This document shows positions 44,440 through 64,000 of a stretch of DNA of 64,000 nt, piece after piece. The position numbers and the translations under genes are program-made. The notes under the pieces are model-generated. The model saw only the letters and a list, made by a program, of their open reading frames with translations, ran no database searches and had not been told where the DNA came from. The stretch is from Hypomesus transpacificus (lineage: Eukaryota > Chordata > Actinopteri > Osmeriformes > Osmeridae), in NCBI RefSeq assembly GCF_021917145.1, contig NC_061061.1, forward strand, positions 14,448,908-14,512,907. Reading direction: 5' to 3'. The stretch's first letter is position 1. Every line of letters begins with the position of its first letter.

Positions 44440-45240
44440 TCAAGTGTAATGGCTAAGAAGCTGTGGACGCACAGCGAGGTGGGGAGTGCAGGCTCCTTGT
44501 GCTTTGTAAACCCTGGGCCTGCTCTGCAGTAGTCCTCTCCTAGCCTGAAAGGGGGTGGGAGGGTGGCGGGAGCTGTTCCTTAATGCTGATGCGATGCTTA
44601 TCGTATGCTTGGGCATTATGCAACCTCCCCCTCCCTTCAAAAGCATGGCGCCCTGACGTGATGCGCCCCGAGCGCTTGTGAAGGCGAGAATACAGGGGGG
44701 GGGGGGGGGAAAGAAAAGCCGTACTTCCAAATTTTTCTGTCACACACTTGTGTTTTCTTGCCCGTTGGGTGTGCGCCAGGCTATGACTTTGAAATCCCGT
44801 TGAGTCTACACTGGATTGGGGGGGGATCAGTGTTTTTGACCTTACAACATTGTCATGCTGCGTGGCTTGCTTCGTATTCACACGCCTTACACTTGAAAAT
44901 CCCATCCTGTGTTCGCAGTGCCAGATTCTGCATAACCTTGGATCGTGATGTTCCCTTTTTATCTTGTGCCGGGCTTTGTTCCAGCGACTAGGCTACGTAA
45001 CGCACCTTCAGCGGCGCTGAGCTATTCTGCAGTGCTGACATACCAGATCACCGGAATACAGTTCCGCACAGCCGAGTTGCAGCGAAACCCGGCGAGAACT
45101 GGGTTAAGGTTTGAACTCCATCCTTCCGCCAGCAGACACGGCGGCCCAGCCTTCTCCGTTGCAGCTCTGAGCTTATGCAAGAGCCAGTGTGTGGGAGCTC
45201 CCTCGGAAACCCGATGACGGCACACTGCAGCACAGAAAGG
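44440..45240 (+). promoter_or_regulatory. GC-rich, CpG-bearing patch, possible alternative promoter/exon
   Basis: Locally enriched in CpG (around GCAGCGAAACCCGGCGAGAA and AGACACGGCGGCCC) against AT-rich flanks, includes a G15 run, and ends at a usable donor GAAAG|GTGAAG (45239/45240). Could be an alternative otud7b first exon. Confidence 0.25.
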
Positions 45241-48200
45241 TGAAGGATGATGCCTCTCGCCACACCTTTTAGCTTGATCTCTTTCTAGCTGGCCAGCGCT
45301 TGGATCGTCCTTGATTTCTTTCTCTTCTAATCCTGTCTCACACTGAGCCCTTCGAGAAACGCCGCCTTCTTAGAGAGAGAGAGACCTACAAGTTAGGCAT
45401 TCACTGGAACAGCATGTCTTTCTATGTCTAGGGTTACCTTTTAAAAGGATTGCAATGAGGTCAAAGGATTGTAATGGGCGTGATTTACCATGTTTCTAGG
45501 CGTAGGCGTACACTGGAAATTGAACCTGATTACTCTGCTTGTGGCTAGGCCAAACATCCAAACATATCTTTCCCTCAATTGAGACGACTGATAAATGTAG
45601 TGAGTAATAGGCCCATCATACTACAAGTCTACAACTGATCCTGTTTAAATGGTTCGTCTTTAACAGGGGTTAGGCCTATGTTATTATTCATATCACTTTA
45701 CAACCTTGGCAGTGTTGCACACTGAGATCATTGGAAGCATTTTTTTAGCCTGTGTGATTACACAAAAATAGAACTGACACATGGGTAATCCATCAACTTC
45801 ACCTGAGCATGAAAGGTAAACAGAACAACTCAAATGTCCGGCCCGCTGGCGGCTTAATGAAGGTTGGCACGCTGTGATGTCACTCATGAATCACAGCGTA
45901 CAGACTGACGACCCTAAATCCATTTTTTTTGTTTTGTTTTCTTCCTCAAGCAAAGCCGAGCGGTATCCTCTTCTACCCTCAGACCCTTGTTGCCGTCTCT
46001 GCCGACTGTAGAACGAGGCTCGTGTTTCTTGTGATGTGACTAAGTGGATCCAAAATACACGAGTCCCAGTCAACTCCCCAACCAAAAAGAGGAAGGCCTG
46101 CTCCTGAAGTGTCTCTGTATCAAAAGGATCAACGGGCAGTGTACAGTGTAGGCAGCTAGGGACAGTGAAGTTGGAAGTAAAAGCCTTCTCCGAAATTCAC
46201 ATCTAGATCTTGTTTGAACCTACTTTAGAGATTTAGGCTATTCCACGTCGAGGCACTCTGCATGACAAAGGCAGTTGTCATGGTTTTCCCCCACGCATGT
46301 TGTCTGAGGTTAGGGGCTCTATCTGGAGGGCATACTCGGGTATCAAAGCTCTTTTTATTGCATGACATCAATAAAAACATGGTACCCTTTGACAAGTTTC
46401 ACTTGCATGTTAGATTCAATCTATTTACTTAGAGAGGTATTTACTCAAATGCATTAAATTGTTAGTGGTGGACAAACAAAATATTGACTTAGCATGACAG
46501 CCATACAATTTTTGTTCCCATTTTTCTCTTCCATTGTGATAGACCAAGTTTAAAAACTAGACTACTGTAGAAGTAGTCTTTCCACTTCATCATAATAATA
46601 GCCCTATCTTTCTTAGGTAGGTTGGACTTGATTAATCATGACGCCAAAGCAATGTCTCCCCTAGCCTGTTCAGTCTGCTTTAAACACTTACCTAGTTATA
46701 TATTTGCACAGATTCCTCATTGCCTAACAGTTTTTTGCTGAGTTAGAAATCACCTCGGAGCTCTGAGCATTTTAACTGAGAGCATGTCTGAGCCTACCCT
46801 CCCTGTCCTTTGAAGCTATCCATCATGCTGGCTACTGCGACCAGGCCAGGCCTTGGTGACCTCCCCAAGTCCGCCTCAGTGATCCGGGCCTCCACTCTCA
46901 AGCTCAGCTCGGCTCAGCACCCACGTGTTGTCAGCAGCTCCTATTACGTAACTCCCTCCTGTCAGACAAAAGCCTGGCCGGCCAAAGCACAAATCAGTGG
47001 CAACTTTGGCCCGGCAGCGGAGGCTAGGCTGTTCTGTCGGTCAGGCGGTAACCCACAGGTGTCCGTCTCTCGAAACGTAAACATTCAACAACCGTCTCTT
47101 CACTTGTTTTAACCTCCTAGAATGTGAAATTGCTAGAAACATTGAGAAGGATCACTCCAGCCCTTGCGGATCTAGAGGCGGCTGGAAGACCAGTTTTCAA
47201 TTTCAGGAAAAATGAGCTACAATGTGGTAGACTTTAGCATACGGGGGGGTGTTTGTCTGTTGAAAAGCAGCTTCAGGAATGGATGCCATTCAAGCTGCGT
47301 CAGAGGCTGAGTAGGTCTCCAGGAATGGCTGAAGTTAGAGGCTGTGCATAACATAGCATAAGCCTTTCTTTCATTCTTTGTTTGTTTGGGTACATTCTGT
47401 CCACCGACCACGGTGCCGTCACGCCTGCTAGGCCCGTCTTTTCTTTAATGTGTTGTTTGTTGATGCGTCATTTCTGGCAAGCCGTTCTCCGTTTTTTGTT
47501 GGTGAAGTCTAATAACGGTGTCGGTCACACTAATCCGCCCGTAAAATTACATTTTTACGAGATGTCATAAATTTAACACAAGAAGGGGCTTTGCATAAGC
47601 GCAAGGACGTTTAACTTCATCCGTAAGAGTAAGCGCAAACCTGCCAGGAAGAAGTAGCTCTTGTCCACTGGTGTTATTCATTGCAGAACATGGGGTCAAC
47701 AAAGACGATACTTCTTTTGAAGAATTCCATGACTGCTGACCACGAGTCACTGCTAGAACCCGTATTTGTACGACCAAAGGGAGTTTTGAATCTCTTTAAA
47801 TGATTACACACAGCAAGAGGACCCTGCAGTGTAAGCCCTTTCTGTTGACTGACTTTGGAAAGAGGGCACTGGAAACTGGTGTTGAGAAAGCCCCTTTGTG
47901 TTTTAGCCTTCTCTCCTGCCTGCCCTCCTGTGTGTTTTTTTTAGAGTGAGACGGGGAGAGAGAGAGGGAGGTGTTGGGGATAGAGCTTGTGACTCCCCAC
48001 CAGGCACAGTGGTGAAGAGTTCACAGTCAAAACTGAGGCTGGAACAATGCTTTGGGGAGTGATCTTAGACTGGAGGTGATGCATAAAAAGATTTTGATAA
48101 GGCAACACATTTCACCAATACTCCTTTTGGATCAGACCCAGAAGGGCAGCACTTGGACAGTGGCTTCAGTTGGGCCTAAGCATTAGCCTGGTAGCTATCT

Positions 48201-48980
48201 TAAGAGCATTACAATTCATGTGTGGGCTTGTTTGATTCTTTCCACACCTTATTTTAACAGCCCTGTGGCAAACCCCTGATGACTACTGTCCCGGTGTGGT
48301 CATCACTGATACGCCTATCCGTCTAAATGTATGACAGTTGCCATGGTAACACAGCCTTTTAAGGAACCAAGCTTCCCGTAAACTGTGATTGCCTTGTGCT
48401 TATTGGCTGTCGGAGATGGACTGTCAAAACCACTGCCATCTTTGGTGAGGGACTCTCCCCTGTCGTAGTCTACCAGGCCCTCTGCGTTCTAACTCATTAA
48501 TCTGTGACTTTTGTGTGCACCACTGTATTTTAAAGAGTGCACTGCGAGTGAGTCATGTTGTGAATTCGAATGGAATAATATTTTTCTCGAGCCTATTTTG
48601 GGTTTTTCCACTGTGGCTCACGGATGTCTATTTTCAAATTGTCGGTGCATGCCATTCAAAAGTCTTCTAATTGTGGAACTGTTGTGAATTAGGTAATCAT
48701 GTAACACAGGACTCAATTCCAGCATTCAGTCATTTCCCCCTCATTTGCTGCCATGTGCTTAGTTACATGGTTGTGTTTGCTGGTGTGTCGGTTAACTGCT
48801 GTAACATGAACTCGGCTAACTGTAAACAAAACAAAACGTAACAAGTGCTGCAGAACTCCACCCCGGGTTTTAACTACCTGATGCATTAACACTTTTGGGA
48901 TTCCAGATCATAAAACTGGAAAAGGGAATCTTTCATTCACCAAAATGTGAGGTTTAATTGGCACCAGGTAATCAGTCGCA

Positions 48981-49437
48981 GGCCTACCCTGCGTCAGTGT
49001 CCCCGGCCTACTCCGCGTCAGTGTCGCCGGCCTACCCCGCGTCAGTGTCGCCGGCCTACCCCGCGTCAGTGTCGCCGGCCTACCCCGCGTCAGTGTCGCC
49101 GGCCTACCCCGCGTCAGTGTCGCCAGCCTACCCTGCGTCAGTGTCGCCGGCCTACCTTGCGTCAGTGTCGCCGGCCTACCCCGCGTCAGTGTCGCCGGCC
49201 TACCTTGCGTCAGTGTCGCCGGCCTACCCTGCGTCAGTGGAGCCGGCCTACCCCGCGTCAGTGGAGCCGGCCTACCCTGCGTCAGTGGAGGCGGCCTACC
49301 CTGCGTCAGTGTCGCCGGCCTACCCCGCGTCAGTGGAGCCGGCCTACCCCGCGTCAGTGGAGCCGGCCTACCCCGCGTCAGTGGAGCCGGCCTACCCCGC
49401 GTCAGTGGAGTCGGCCTACCCTGCGTCAGTGGAGCCT
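48981..49437 (+). repeat. 24-bp minisatellite, 19 copies
   Basis: Unit GCGTCAGTGTCGCCGGCCTA plus CCCC, tandem without length change. The first ten units carry GTGTCG (the first GTGTCC), the last nine mostly GTGGAG, with one GTGTCG unit at position 14. Because 24 is divisible by 3, open frames run through it in two phases (SPAYPASV repeats in one), but no gene context supports translation. It ends 270 bp before the otud7b coding exon. Confidence 0.95.
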
Positions 49438-49709
49438 TGTTTCAGTTGTCAGCTTCAGTGGGAGGGCAGCCTACCGTTTGCCTATCTTGTGCACTGTTTG
49501 TTTGTTTTTAAATGCTATACAGGGTATGTTCCTAAAGCAAAGTAAACAAAAACAGGACAACTTGCAAGAAACAATAAAAATGTTCAACCAAAACGCCTGA
49601 AGTAGATACTGAATGTTACAGAGACAAATAACAAAGTAGAAGAAAGGCAGATAAGGCTTATGAAGCTTTGCATGTGTAAAAACGGAATTGTGTTTTTGTC
49701 TTTCTCCAG

Positions 49710-56776
<7,067 letters not shown>

Positions 56777-59700
56777 GGCAGAACTGGGCTTCTGCGCACC
56801 GCAAGGCGCTCGGGATTGGTCGACCTCTTAACGAACCATACAGAGCACGGCTCTACCTTACCCCCTTTTTTTTGAAGGGTCTCGCTTCCTGTCGGGAAGG
56901 CGACATTGGAGCGCAACGGATGGGCTCGGCCACAACTAGAGAGACTGGGATGGGTGGATGGAAGTGGGAACCGTTTCGCCTGCTGAGGCGATGGGACTAA
57001 CTGCACTTCGGTTACATTTTTGCTGTGGCTCTTATGCAGGCGCTGGGTTTGTGTGCGTGCGTGTTTGTGAACAGCAGGCTCTCCACCGCTTTGTTCCCCT
57101 ATTCGCCTTGCAACTGTCTCCTCCTGCTGGAGAGAATGTAAATGGCAGGCAATACACATGTTCTGACAAAAAAAAAAAAAAACACACTAACGCAGACACG
57201 GAAATACACTTAAGCAAGCACAACCCAAAACTGCTTGAATATCTCCGGTTGTTAGTGGAAAATTCCTATTTTTGCTCTCTTTTACTTTTATTGCTGTTTT
57301 AACATTTGAAGGCCCCTTCACGCCATCAGATCTTAGCCATCCGATATTGCTGTTATCAGGCACTCATGGCATGTGTTCCCTGGGAAACAACGGGGAGGTA
57401 CGTTCATAAGATGATGCACTCAAGGAATGACGTCATTACGCATCCATATAATGCAAGCTGAATCTGTTATTGTAAGTATGTCAAAGTTCTGTGGGCTGCT
57501 ATGGTGCTACTGTTCCAGAGTACAAGAGACGGAACTCAACCAATCCTGCTCTTGTAATTTGCTGTCCATTTTGGATGTTCTGGTTGGGTAGACTTGATGG
57601 CGTGCCGATAACATTTCGCTGTCATAAATCGATTATAAACTTTGGTTTAGTCTCCTGGTACCGTAAAATAAAACTAACCTGGTGGCATGCTCTGGTCAGT
57701 ATTGTTTGAAACTTAACTCGTAGTATTCGCTATGGTTGTTGGAATTTTACTGTTCCTCACTTGTCTTCCTCATTTTATAGTCTCGCAGAGTAGTTATTTC
57801 AATTTGGGATTCTCAAAACCCCATTTCAAGAACACACTCTCATACTGTAACAGTTATCCTGAAATCGTTATTTATTAAAAATACTAACTCCTCGAGTCTT
57901 TGGCTAATAAGGTTTGAGGGACCCGAACTCTCGTGTATCATATTTATTGGAAGGTTAATGCTACAGGTAGTACTTTGTGAAGAGCTAAGATTGCACCCCT
58001 CCTCCCCCTTCAGCTTATGAAAAAATATTCACCACATCAAGAACTAGAAAAATACATTTATAGTATGGATGGTCACACCCAGGTCCAAGAGAAGTCCCAG
58101 TACCAAGGGGATCATGACTGGCCCTATGCTTGACCTCTCTTTTGCACAAATTCAAGCACTTTCCTAATGTCCAGCGACATTGTGTTACCGTATTTGAAGG
58201 TATCTGACTGTTACGTTGTCCTTAGGTCTCGTCAGAACTCTAGACACTGCCTCATCTACCTGCCAGAGCGCAGATGGGCAGAGGCGCTTTTTTGACTACT
58301 TCTGTCCGATGGGGTATAGCTACATACCAGTGTCTAACTCGATTTCCTAGTTGCCTTTTCAATCTCTGTCCTTGTGGCATTACAATCTTGTTTTGTAAAT
58401 TTTACAAGAAGACGTCAAGTATACAGTACTTGTTTTTGCTGCAGTTTTTTGCCCCTCTTCCATTAAACTCTACATTTTGTTGCACAGTCATGCATTGTGC
58501 GTTGTAATGGCATGTTGTTGTTGCCATTATGGACAGAGAAGCTCAAGGTGACTAAAACTAGACATATTCTTTAAAGAAGAGACGTAACGCATTGATATGC
58601 TGTGAGGGATGTAGACGAGTTGAACTAATATTCCTGTTCATTAGCACTAAGCACATGAAAGAGTTTATCATTTGGCTGTTTGGCATGAGCTAATTTAACA
58701 ATATATTACTAAAGTCACGAGAAGAAAAAAGTTTAAGTGAACAAAACTATAGAGGTAAATATCCTTCCCTTCCTGACTGTATTTTCTGAGTTAACTGAGA
58801 GCGGTCATTTCACTTAAAGCACAAGAGAATTTCTGTATGCAATTCACTGCCTTGCCCGATAGATGGCACCCTTTTATTTGTCTTTATTGCAGGACATGTA
58901 TTGCCCTACTTAACCAAAATAAATTGAGGTAGATTTATCAATTGTTAAGACAACAATAGATACTAATTTCTGAACTAATTAGTCTTTCTATGTTTAGCCA
59001 TGGAGATGAGGGATTTTTGCTGTACATTTTGAGGTAACATTCTCTTGAGGTACATCAAGCAAACTATTTAAAACAAAGTATCTGACCAACCCTTGTAGGG
59101 TAACTGTCTGTAAGAAGGAATGCACACTGAAATATAACCAACCATTCCCCTTAATGACCTTATGCTAAAACCCAAACAATGCTCTGTGGTGTGTGTGCGT
59201 GCGCGTGTGTGCTTGAGTGTGTTGGTGCGCTCATGTTTTAAGAAACCTTTTTGCAAAATGGCATAGCAGCTCCAATAAGGAACAAGTAACAGTCGTTTCC
59301 TGTAGAATGGCGATGGCTGACACTTGTGAACACGCTCAGTCCTCCCCTTTGTATGTACCAGCACCACACTCACACATCAACAGAATGCTATGGCTAATAA
59401 GAAACACCTTGAACATTGAGCTTGAAGAGACTGCAACATGTTTTGTATTTAATGAGAGGACAATGAGAGGTTGTATAAATATGTTTCAAGTTATTTTTGT
59501 AAACCCAATGTTTTACAGTGTTTTTTAAGACGGGAATGTCGGCTATATTGATAGGCACTACAAAAAGATTGGACGAGATGCTCTCAACGGAGTTTGGGGT
59601 GCAGTCAGTATTGATCTGAGACGTTTAAGCCTGTCAGGTTATCCCAAGCAAGCCTGTTAAAATCGAAGGTTTCTCGTCAGCAAACTACTTTCCTCATTGC

Positions 59701-60300
59701 TGACCTGAAGTTATGATTTGAGAATATATATTTATAGAAAGATTTTCAGAAGTTTCATTTTGGAATGTTTAGTTGATCATTTTTAGGATGTTCTTTCGTA
59801 CGTGACTCATTGTCTAGCAGACCGGCTTTTAATTGTTTGTATTTTTTACGTTTTGTTTACTTTTTTCCTTTCAGATCGCCACCAATTTGAGCTATGCTAA
59901 GACTAATACAAGACTTGATTGCTGGTGTATGCAACCTATGCTCTTGCTCCAACCTTTCCCTTGGGAATCGGTATGCCTGGGAATTTGTTACAAAAAGCCC
60001 AGTATTTTTTTTTACATTTCTCTCATTTCGATGGACAGATTTGTCATCATCAACAATATTTACATGGGATACTTAAGTTGCATGGGACTGGAACTGTTGC
60101 ATGTAAATGGAAAATCAATTTCAACAAATTTGTGCATTACTTTTGAGCTGATTTCAGGCTGTCCTGGTTTTCGGATCTTTGTGTGTGTGTGTGTGTGTGT
60201 GTGTTGGGAGAGCAGAGCCCAGGCTGTGTGACCGTGCAATCTGGATGGAAAGAACATCTGATTTTACGTTATTTTTTTTGCACCGTTTGAATAAATGTAT
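56777..60300 (+). other. otud7b: Probable otud7b 3' UTR
   Basis: No gene is seen for 3.5 kb after the stop. AATAAA signals lie at 57667-57672, 58918-58923 and 60290-60295, so alternative poly(A) sites are likely; the last is close to a T/TG-rich downstream stretch. Long 3' UTRs are usual for this gene, but the true end cannot be fixed. Confidence 0.5.
60179..60204. repeat. (TG)n microsatellite
   Basis: Twelve to thirteen TG units within the probable 3' UTR. Confidence 0.9.
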
Positions 60301-62149
60301 TTCAACAACGCTATTGCTATCTCTTTCTTTGGAAAGATTTGATTTTCATGTTGTGTATGTCTCTTCATTTCAAGGATACATGTAAAATAATCAATCGCCT
60401 TTACTTGGTAAGTGGGTATAATGTTAAAAGGTGAAAGCAGAGGATGTAATTGAACTCGATCGCCACAATAGAGCTACCTTTTGTCGTGAACACAATTCCA
60501 ACAGTATATCATGTGGCTGTAATGTTAGATGAGAAGGGAAAAGCTGTTGATATATAGGAGTAAGAATAAAATCATTTCTGTATCCATATTTGCCAAATTA
60601 TGCATTTCTAGTCTTTTGCAAATGTGCTGTTTTTGAATTCAGCTGCATTGCCATCACCGTAAGAACCCAAACTAGAAATAATACTTGTCGAACATACGGC
60701 TTACAGGAACTGAAAGCTTTAAAAATAGTCTGATCAAATTACTATTGCAAATGACCTTTGCATAAGTGAAAGACCAACTCTTTAATTCAGATGATTCAAA
60801 ACCCAGTGTCTGGGGCTGTTTTATGTATTCGAGAAATTGGAGCCCCTTATGTAATATTGAACAGTTTCCCATGTGGTAAAAAATCCAGACCTCTTTCTAT
60901 TATAGTTCACAAGGACATCGTCTCCCCACCTGTGCACAGGGACAAACTGTACCTCAGGACCATCCAGTTTCCTTTTTTTCTCATGGGAAGACATTTCTAC
61001 CTTATTTTTAACCAATATCTTTTTGGAAGACTTTTTACAGTTTAGATTTGATGACAAAGCAGCCTGTCCATACACACAGGTACATTGGTTTACCTTGTCA
61101 ATATTTAACTATATGAAAATGTATGACAAACAGCCTATGTATGTTGTTAAACAGGAATTTAGGTTTATAACAAGTCAATATGGCAATAAAAAGGTTTTCC
61201 TGAGATGTGGATTTGTCCCCAGCGTAGTTCAGTGGCAGCAATGCCAGTTGAATAATGACAACAAACAGATGATTGGAAAAACTGCTGTATGTGCTAGATT
61301 TTGTGCATGTTGGAAGAAGGTATTAGCAGTTTGTTTTAACACTGTGTTGCTACCTTCTCTGCGTTCCTCAAAGGCTTTAGCTTCAGCATTGAATGGAGAA
61401 AACTAGACAGTATTTTAGTGAGTGCCCATGCATCTGTTAACCAAAGCTTCTATTTGATCTAAACCAGTAACTTGGTTTAGATCATTGGCCTGTTCTGGAT
61501 AAACTGACCAACTTTGTTGCCTATAACTTAATCTGTACACCAGGTATCTCAGGGAGTGCTTCAACATTATTCAAAGAAGTTCTTAGGATTGTGTTCCAGA
61601 AGTACACTCGCACGTTGGGTTCTCACTGTAAACTGAATAAGGTTGGCCATTGTAGACTGAATGCATCAGTGTTAAACTCACAGAAGGCTGGCCCTTTAAG
61701 AAGGATTTACCGCACTTGGTGTTTTCAGCAGTGTGTCATTTTCACTATGGCGAGGAGATAAACAAATGGAAAGCAACGGGTTCCAGAGGGGAACACTTTC
61801 TTCCCTGTTGTGACGAACAACGCAAATAGGAGCAAAAGCAATTTTTTTGATGATGGGCGTCCTATTAAATAGTGAAAGCATGGATAGACGAATCCAGTGC
61901 TGTATGCTTTAAATTTCCCAAAAATTATTTACCAGTAACATTATAAGTAGCCTACCTCTCTTCTCGAAACCGGGTGATGCCAAGCAAGCTACCGACACCG
62001 CTGAACAAAGTAGACTAACCTCGGTTAGTCGAGCAGCCTATGGAGCGTATACTAAATCTTTCGCGTTCGTCATTATAGCCTTGTTTTCATCGTAAACTTA
62101 TAATTTTGACTTTTCATTGGAGTGCTTTGAGTTCTGTTGGGCGTCAAAC
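60301..62149. other. Intergenic, nothing recognised
   Basis: AT-rich; a 127-codon plus frame at 61023-61406 shows no domain. Confidence 0.45.
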
Positions 62150-62206
62150 ATGTTAACGGGATCTAAAACCACGTTCAAAGTAAGGCAAATGGTTCCAGAT
62201 ATGAAG
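62150..62206 (+). CDS. Weak candidate first coding exon of an unknown downstream gene
   Basis: ATG followed by MLTGSKTTFKVRQMVPDMK and a donor ATGAAG|GTAGGT, phase 0; another donor AAA|GTAAGG lies inside at 62180. The upstream 200 bp is somewhat richer in CpG than its surroundings. No family is recognised and no following exon could be identified in the window. Confidence 0.15.
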
Positions 62207-64000
62207 GTAGGTTACTCTTTCCCAATGTTTCACGTAGAATATTAAATTATGAACCTCCTGCTTGGGGTGGAATAATATGAAACTAAACTGTAATCAACCT
62301 AGACTATGTCGTTTTGGACTTGATGTGCAGTATGTGAGTTGAATAGGTGGTTACATTGCATAGAACTTAATGGAAGGGTTACAATTGAGCTACAATTGTT
62401 ACATTTTATGGAAAATTTAGAATGGAGACCATATTATCAGAAAAGGATGCCCTTCTTTCAGTTGAGCATCAAGTTTTCATTAGGCAATTTCTTTACGAAT
62501 AATGTAAGCACTTGCAATCAGCACTATGAGTACAGGACCATGATTAACCCCCTGCTTTAAACGAAATATTGTTCAGAGATTCATGTCTACCAAAACTATG
62601 ATAATTATCCTAGGCTTGCTAAACGCGTCTTCTGTTCTGTAGAAACTCTTCAGCATCACACATGAGCCTTTAGAAAACACGTACCACTAAAGATAAGATG
62701 ACAGTTCCTGGAATAAAAGAGTAGTGGTTTTTGTATCAGATCATAATTTTTATTTTGGTCCTTACCAAAATAGTTCCAGTGATGCAACTGTGTTCCGCAC
62801 AAGGAGGGACATTGCCTTTACAAGTGGTGACACATACACTCATTTAAGTCTTTGGCAATCTTCTCATTATTGTAGGCTAAGTGAGCTCTGTGGATTTGTC
62901 CTCAACACGTTTAACATTCTCTACATGCACTCACTCACCTGACAGTGAGCTGTGAAAGAAAAGGTTCCAAAAGGACACCATTTCTAAAAGGTTCCTATGT
63001 ACAAATGTATGGACAGACATAGAGCTATATATATAATATATGTCCCTGTGTGTATCCCATTCTTCAGGATACCATGGTGCTCTCTTTGTGCTTATTACAT
63101 CTTCCTCCTTGGTTATTTGGAGCCACCGCAGTCCACAGGGGGAAACGTTACCAGATGTCTCATAACCCGCCCTCAGGCACAGCCTACAGTACATATAGAG
63201 TGGGGGCATGTGCACAACATCTGGCTGTTGCCATGGAGACAGCAGTTGGAGGTGCAGGAGTTTTGAATCTGATTATCTGAACATGAGGGCCTGTCTGGCA
63301 AAAAGAATCACAGCTCCCTTAACCCACTATCCATCTGTAAAGGAATTTGACTCCCATATAGGAAAGGCCAGGTAGGCACACACTAGCTAAATGCGAGAGT
63401 GTATGAATCGTACTGCGTTGAAATGACAATGCAGAGGTTTTTTTGCAAATGCGAAATGCATTTGAAATCATTCTCATTGTGATTTCAACTAGATGTTGCT
63501 ATTGTTGCAGTTTTTTGGCAAAATGTTGGCAAATTACAATGATAGCGATAGCTAGAGCTGCCCAAATTGACAGTAGAATTACACTTCAGGTAGTTAGATA
63601 GTGTTATACCCCATGGAGGATATAATTCATTTTGAGTAACGGACTGGTTGCATTCCCTTTTCCCTCTCTATTCCCTTGTGTTTTCATATCGTTCTACTTT
63701 CAGCTTGCTGAGAGTAGAAGCACAATGCTCCCACAGAAGTGAAAATGTCAAATGGAGGCTCAGACTGAGTGTGGCTCCATTCAGTGTAGCTGGAGATCCA
63801 GGACTGATAGTAGAGGGTTAGAAAGGCACACAGCCCCCACACCCGGTCCCACAGGACCCAGTCCTCAGTTCCTGAGGTGGCCTGAGCTTCCTACAGTCAA
63901 ACAATGTGTCCTCTGATGACTAGACCAGAATTGTGGTTGTGAAAATGTCTGGATTGGTCTTCCAGTTTGTGATTAGTAGTTTTTTTTTTTTTTTTCGAAT
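62207..64000. other. End of window, nothing recognised
   Basis: No gene, RNA or clear mobile element. A poly-T run closes the window near 63980-63996. Confidence 0.45.

Larger units (their letters stand above)
38812..48980. other. otud7b intron 1 (or intergenic), no coding gene
   Basis: About 10 kb. Open frames of up to 143 codons (for example 42152-42583) show no domains. Holds a 20-G run (42542-42561), a 15-G run (44695-44709) and a GC-richer patch at 44440-45240. Nothing else recognised. Confidence 0.5.

Noticed and set aside
59833..60231. 132-codon plus-strand frame after a good acceptor-like tract (TTTCCTTTCAG)
   Set aside because: No domain; lies in the probable otud7b 3' UTR.

Overview
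The window is nuclear DNA of a bony fish (teleost). It carries three intron-rich vertebrate genes with GT-AG introns, fish-type mobile elements (Tc1/mariner relics, hAT-like MITEs with 8-bp target duplications, tRNA-headed SINEs) and many simple repeats. The SINE looks to me like a family common in smelts (Osmeriformes), but that is recollection only.

Layout. 2252-17646 (minus) is a complete ntrk1 (TrkA, the NGF receptor tyrosine kinase). All 17 coding exons could be placed by reading frame, splice phase and homology, and they join into an 811-residue protein, or 804 residues if a 21-nt microexon is skipped. 17647-35171 is a 17.5-kb stretch without a recognisable gene between the divergent ntrk1 and rbm8a; it holds SINEs, a Tc1 fragment, MITEs, a long CT microsatellite and a short interstitial telomere-like repeat. 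35172-37851 (plus) is a complete six-exon rbm8a (Y14, exon junction complex core), 175 residues, with an ATTAAA poly(A) signal at 38180. 38280-56776 (plus) is otud7b (Cezanne, a deubiquitinase): a probable CCAAT-rich promoter and non-coding first exon near 38.3-38.8 kb, an ~11-kb first intron containing a GC-rich patch and a 19-copy 24-bp minisatellite, then 11 coding exons giving 931 residues. 56777 to about 60300 is probably its long 3' UTR. The last 3.7 kb has no recognised gene, only one weak candidate first exon at 62150.

The three genes work in separate processes: neurotrophin signalling, mRNA surveillance and splicing, and ubiquitin editing in NF-kB and cell-cycle control. Their adjacency is a matter of synteny. 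In human, rbm8a and otud7b lie on 1q21 and ntrk1 on 1q23 beside INSRR; no insrr exon is visible here.

The strongest observations are a frame-neutral 21-nt microexon in the extracellular juxtamembrane region of ntrk1, at the position of the mammalian 18-nt alternative exon; a hAT MITE ending only 26 nt before otud7b exon 6; a hairpin hAT MITE 64 nt before otud7b exon 11; a three-codon upstream ORF whose stop overlaps the otud7b start codon; and a cluster of five CCAAT sites at the probable otud7b promoter. I found no novel multi-gene system.
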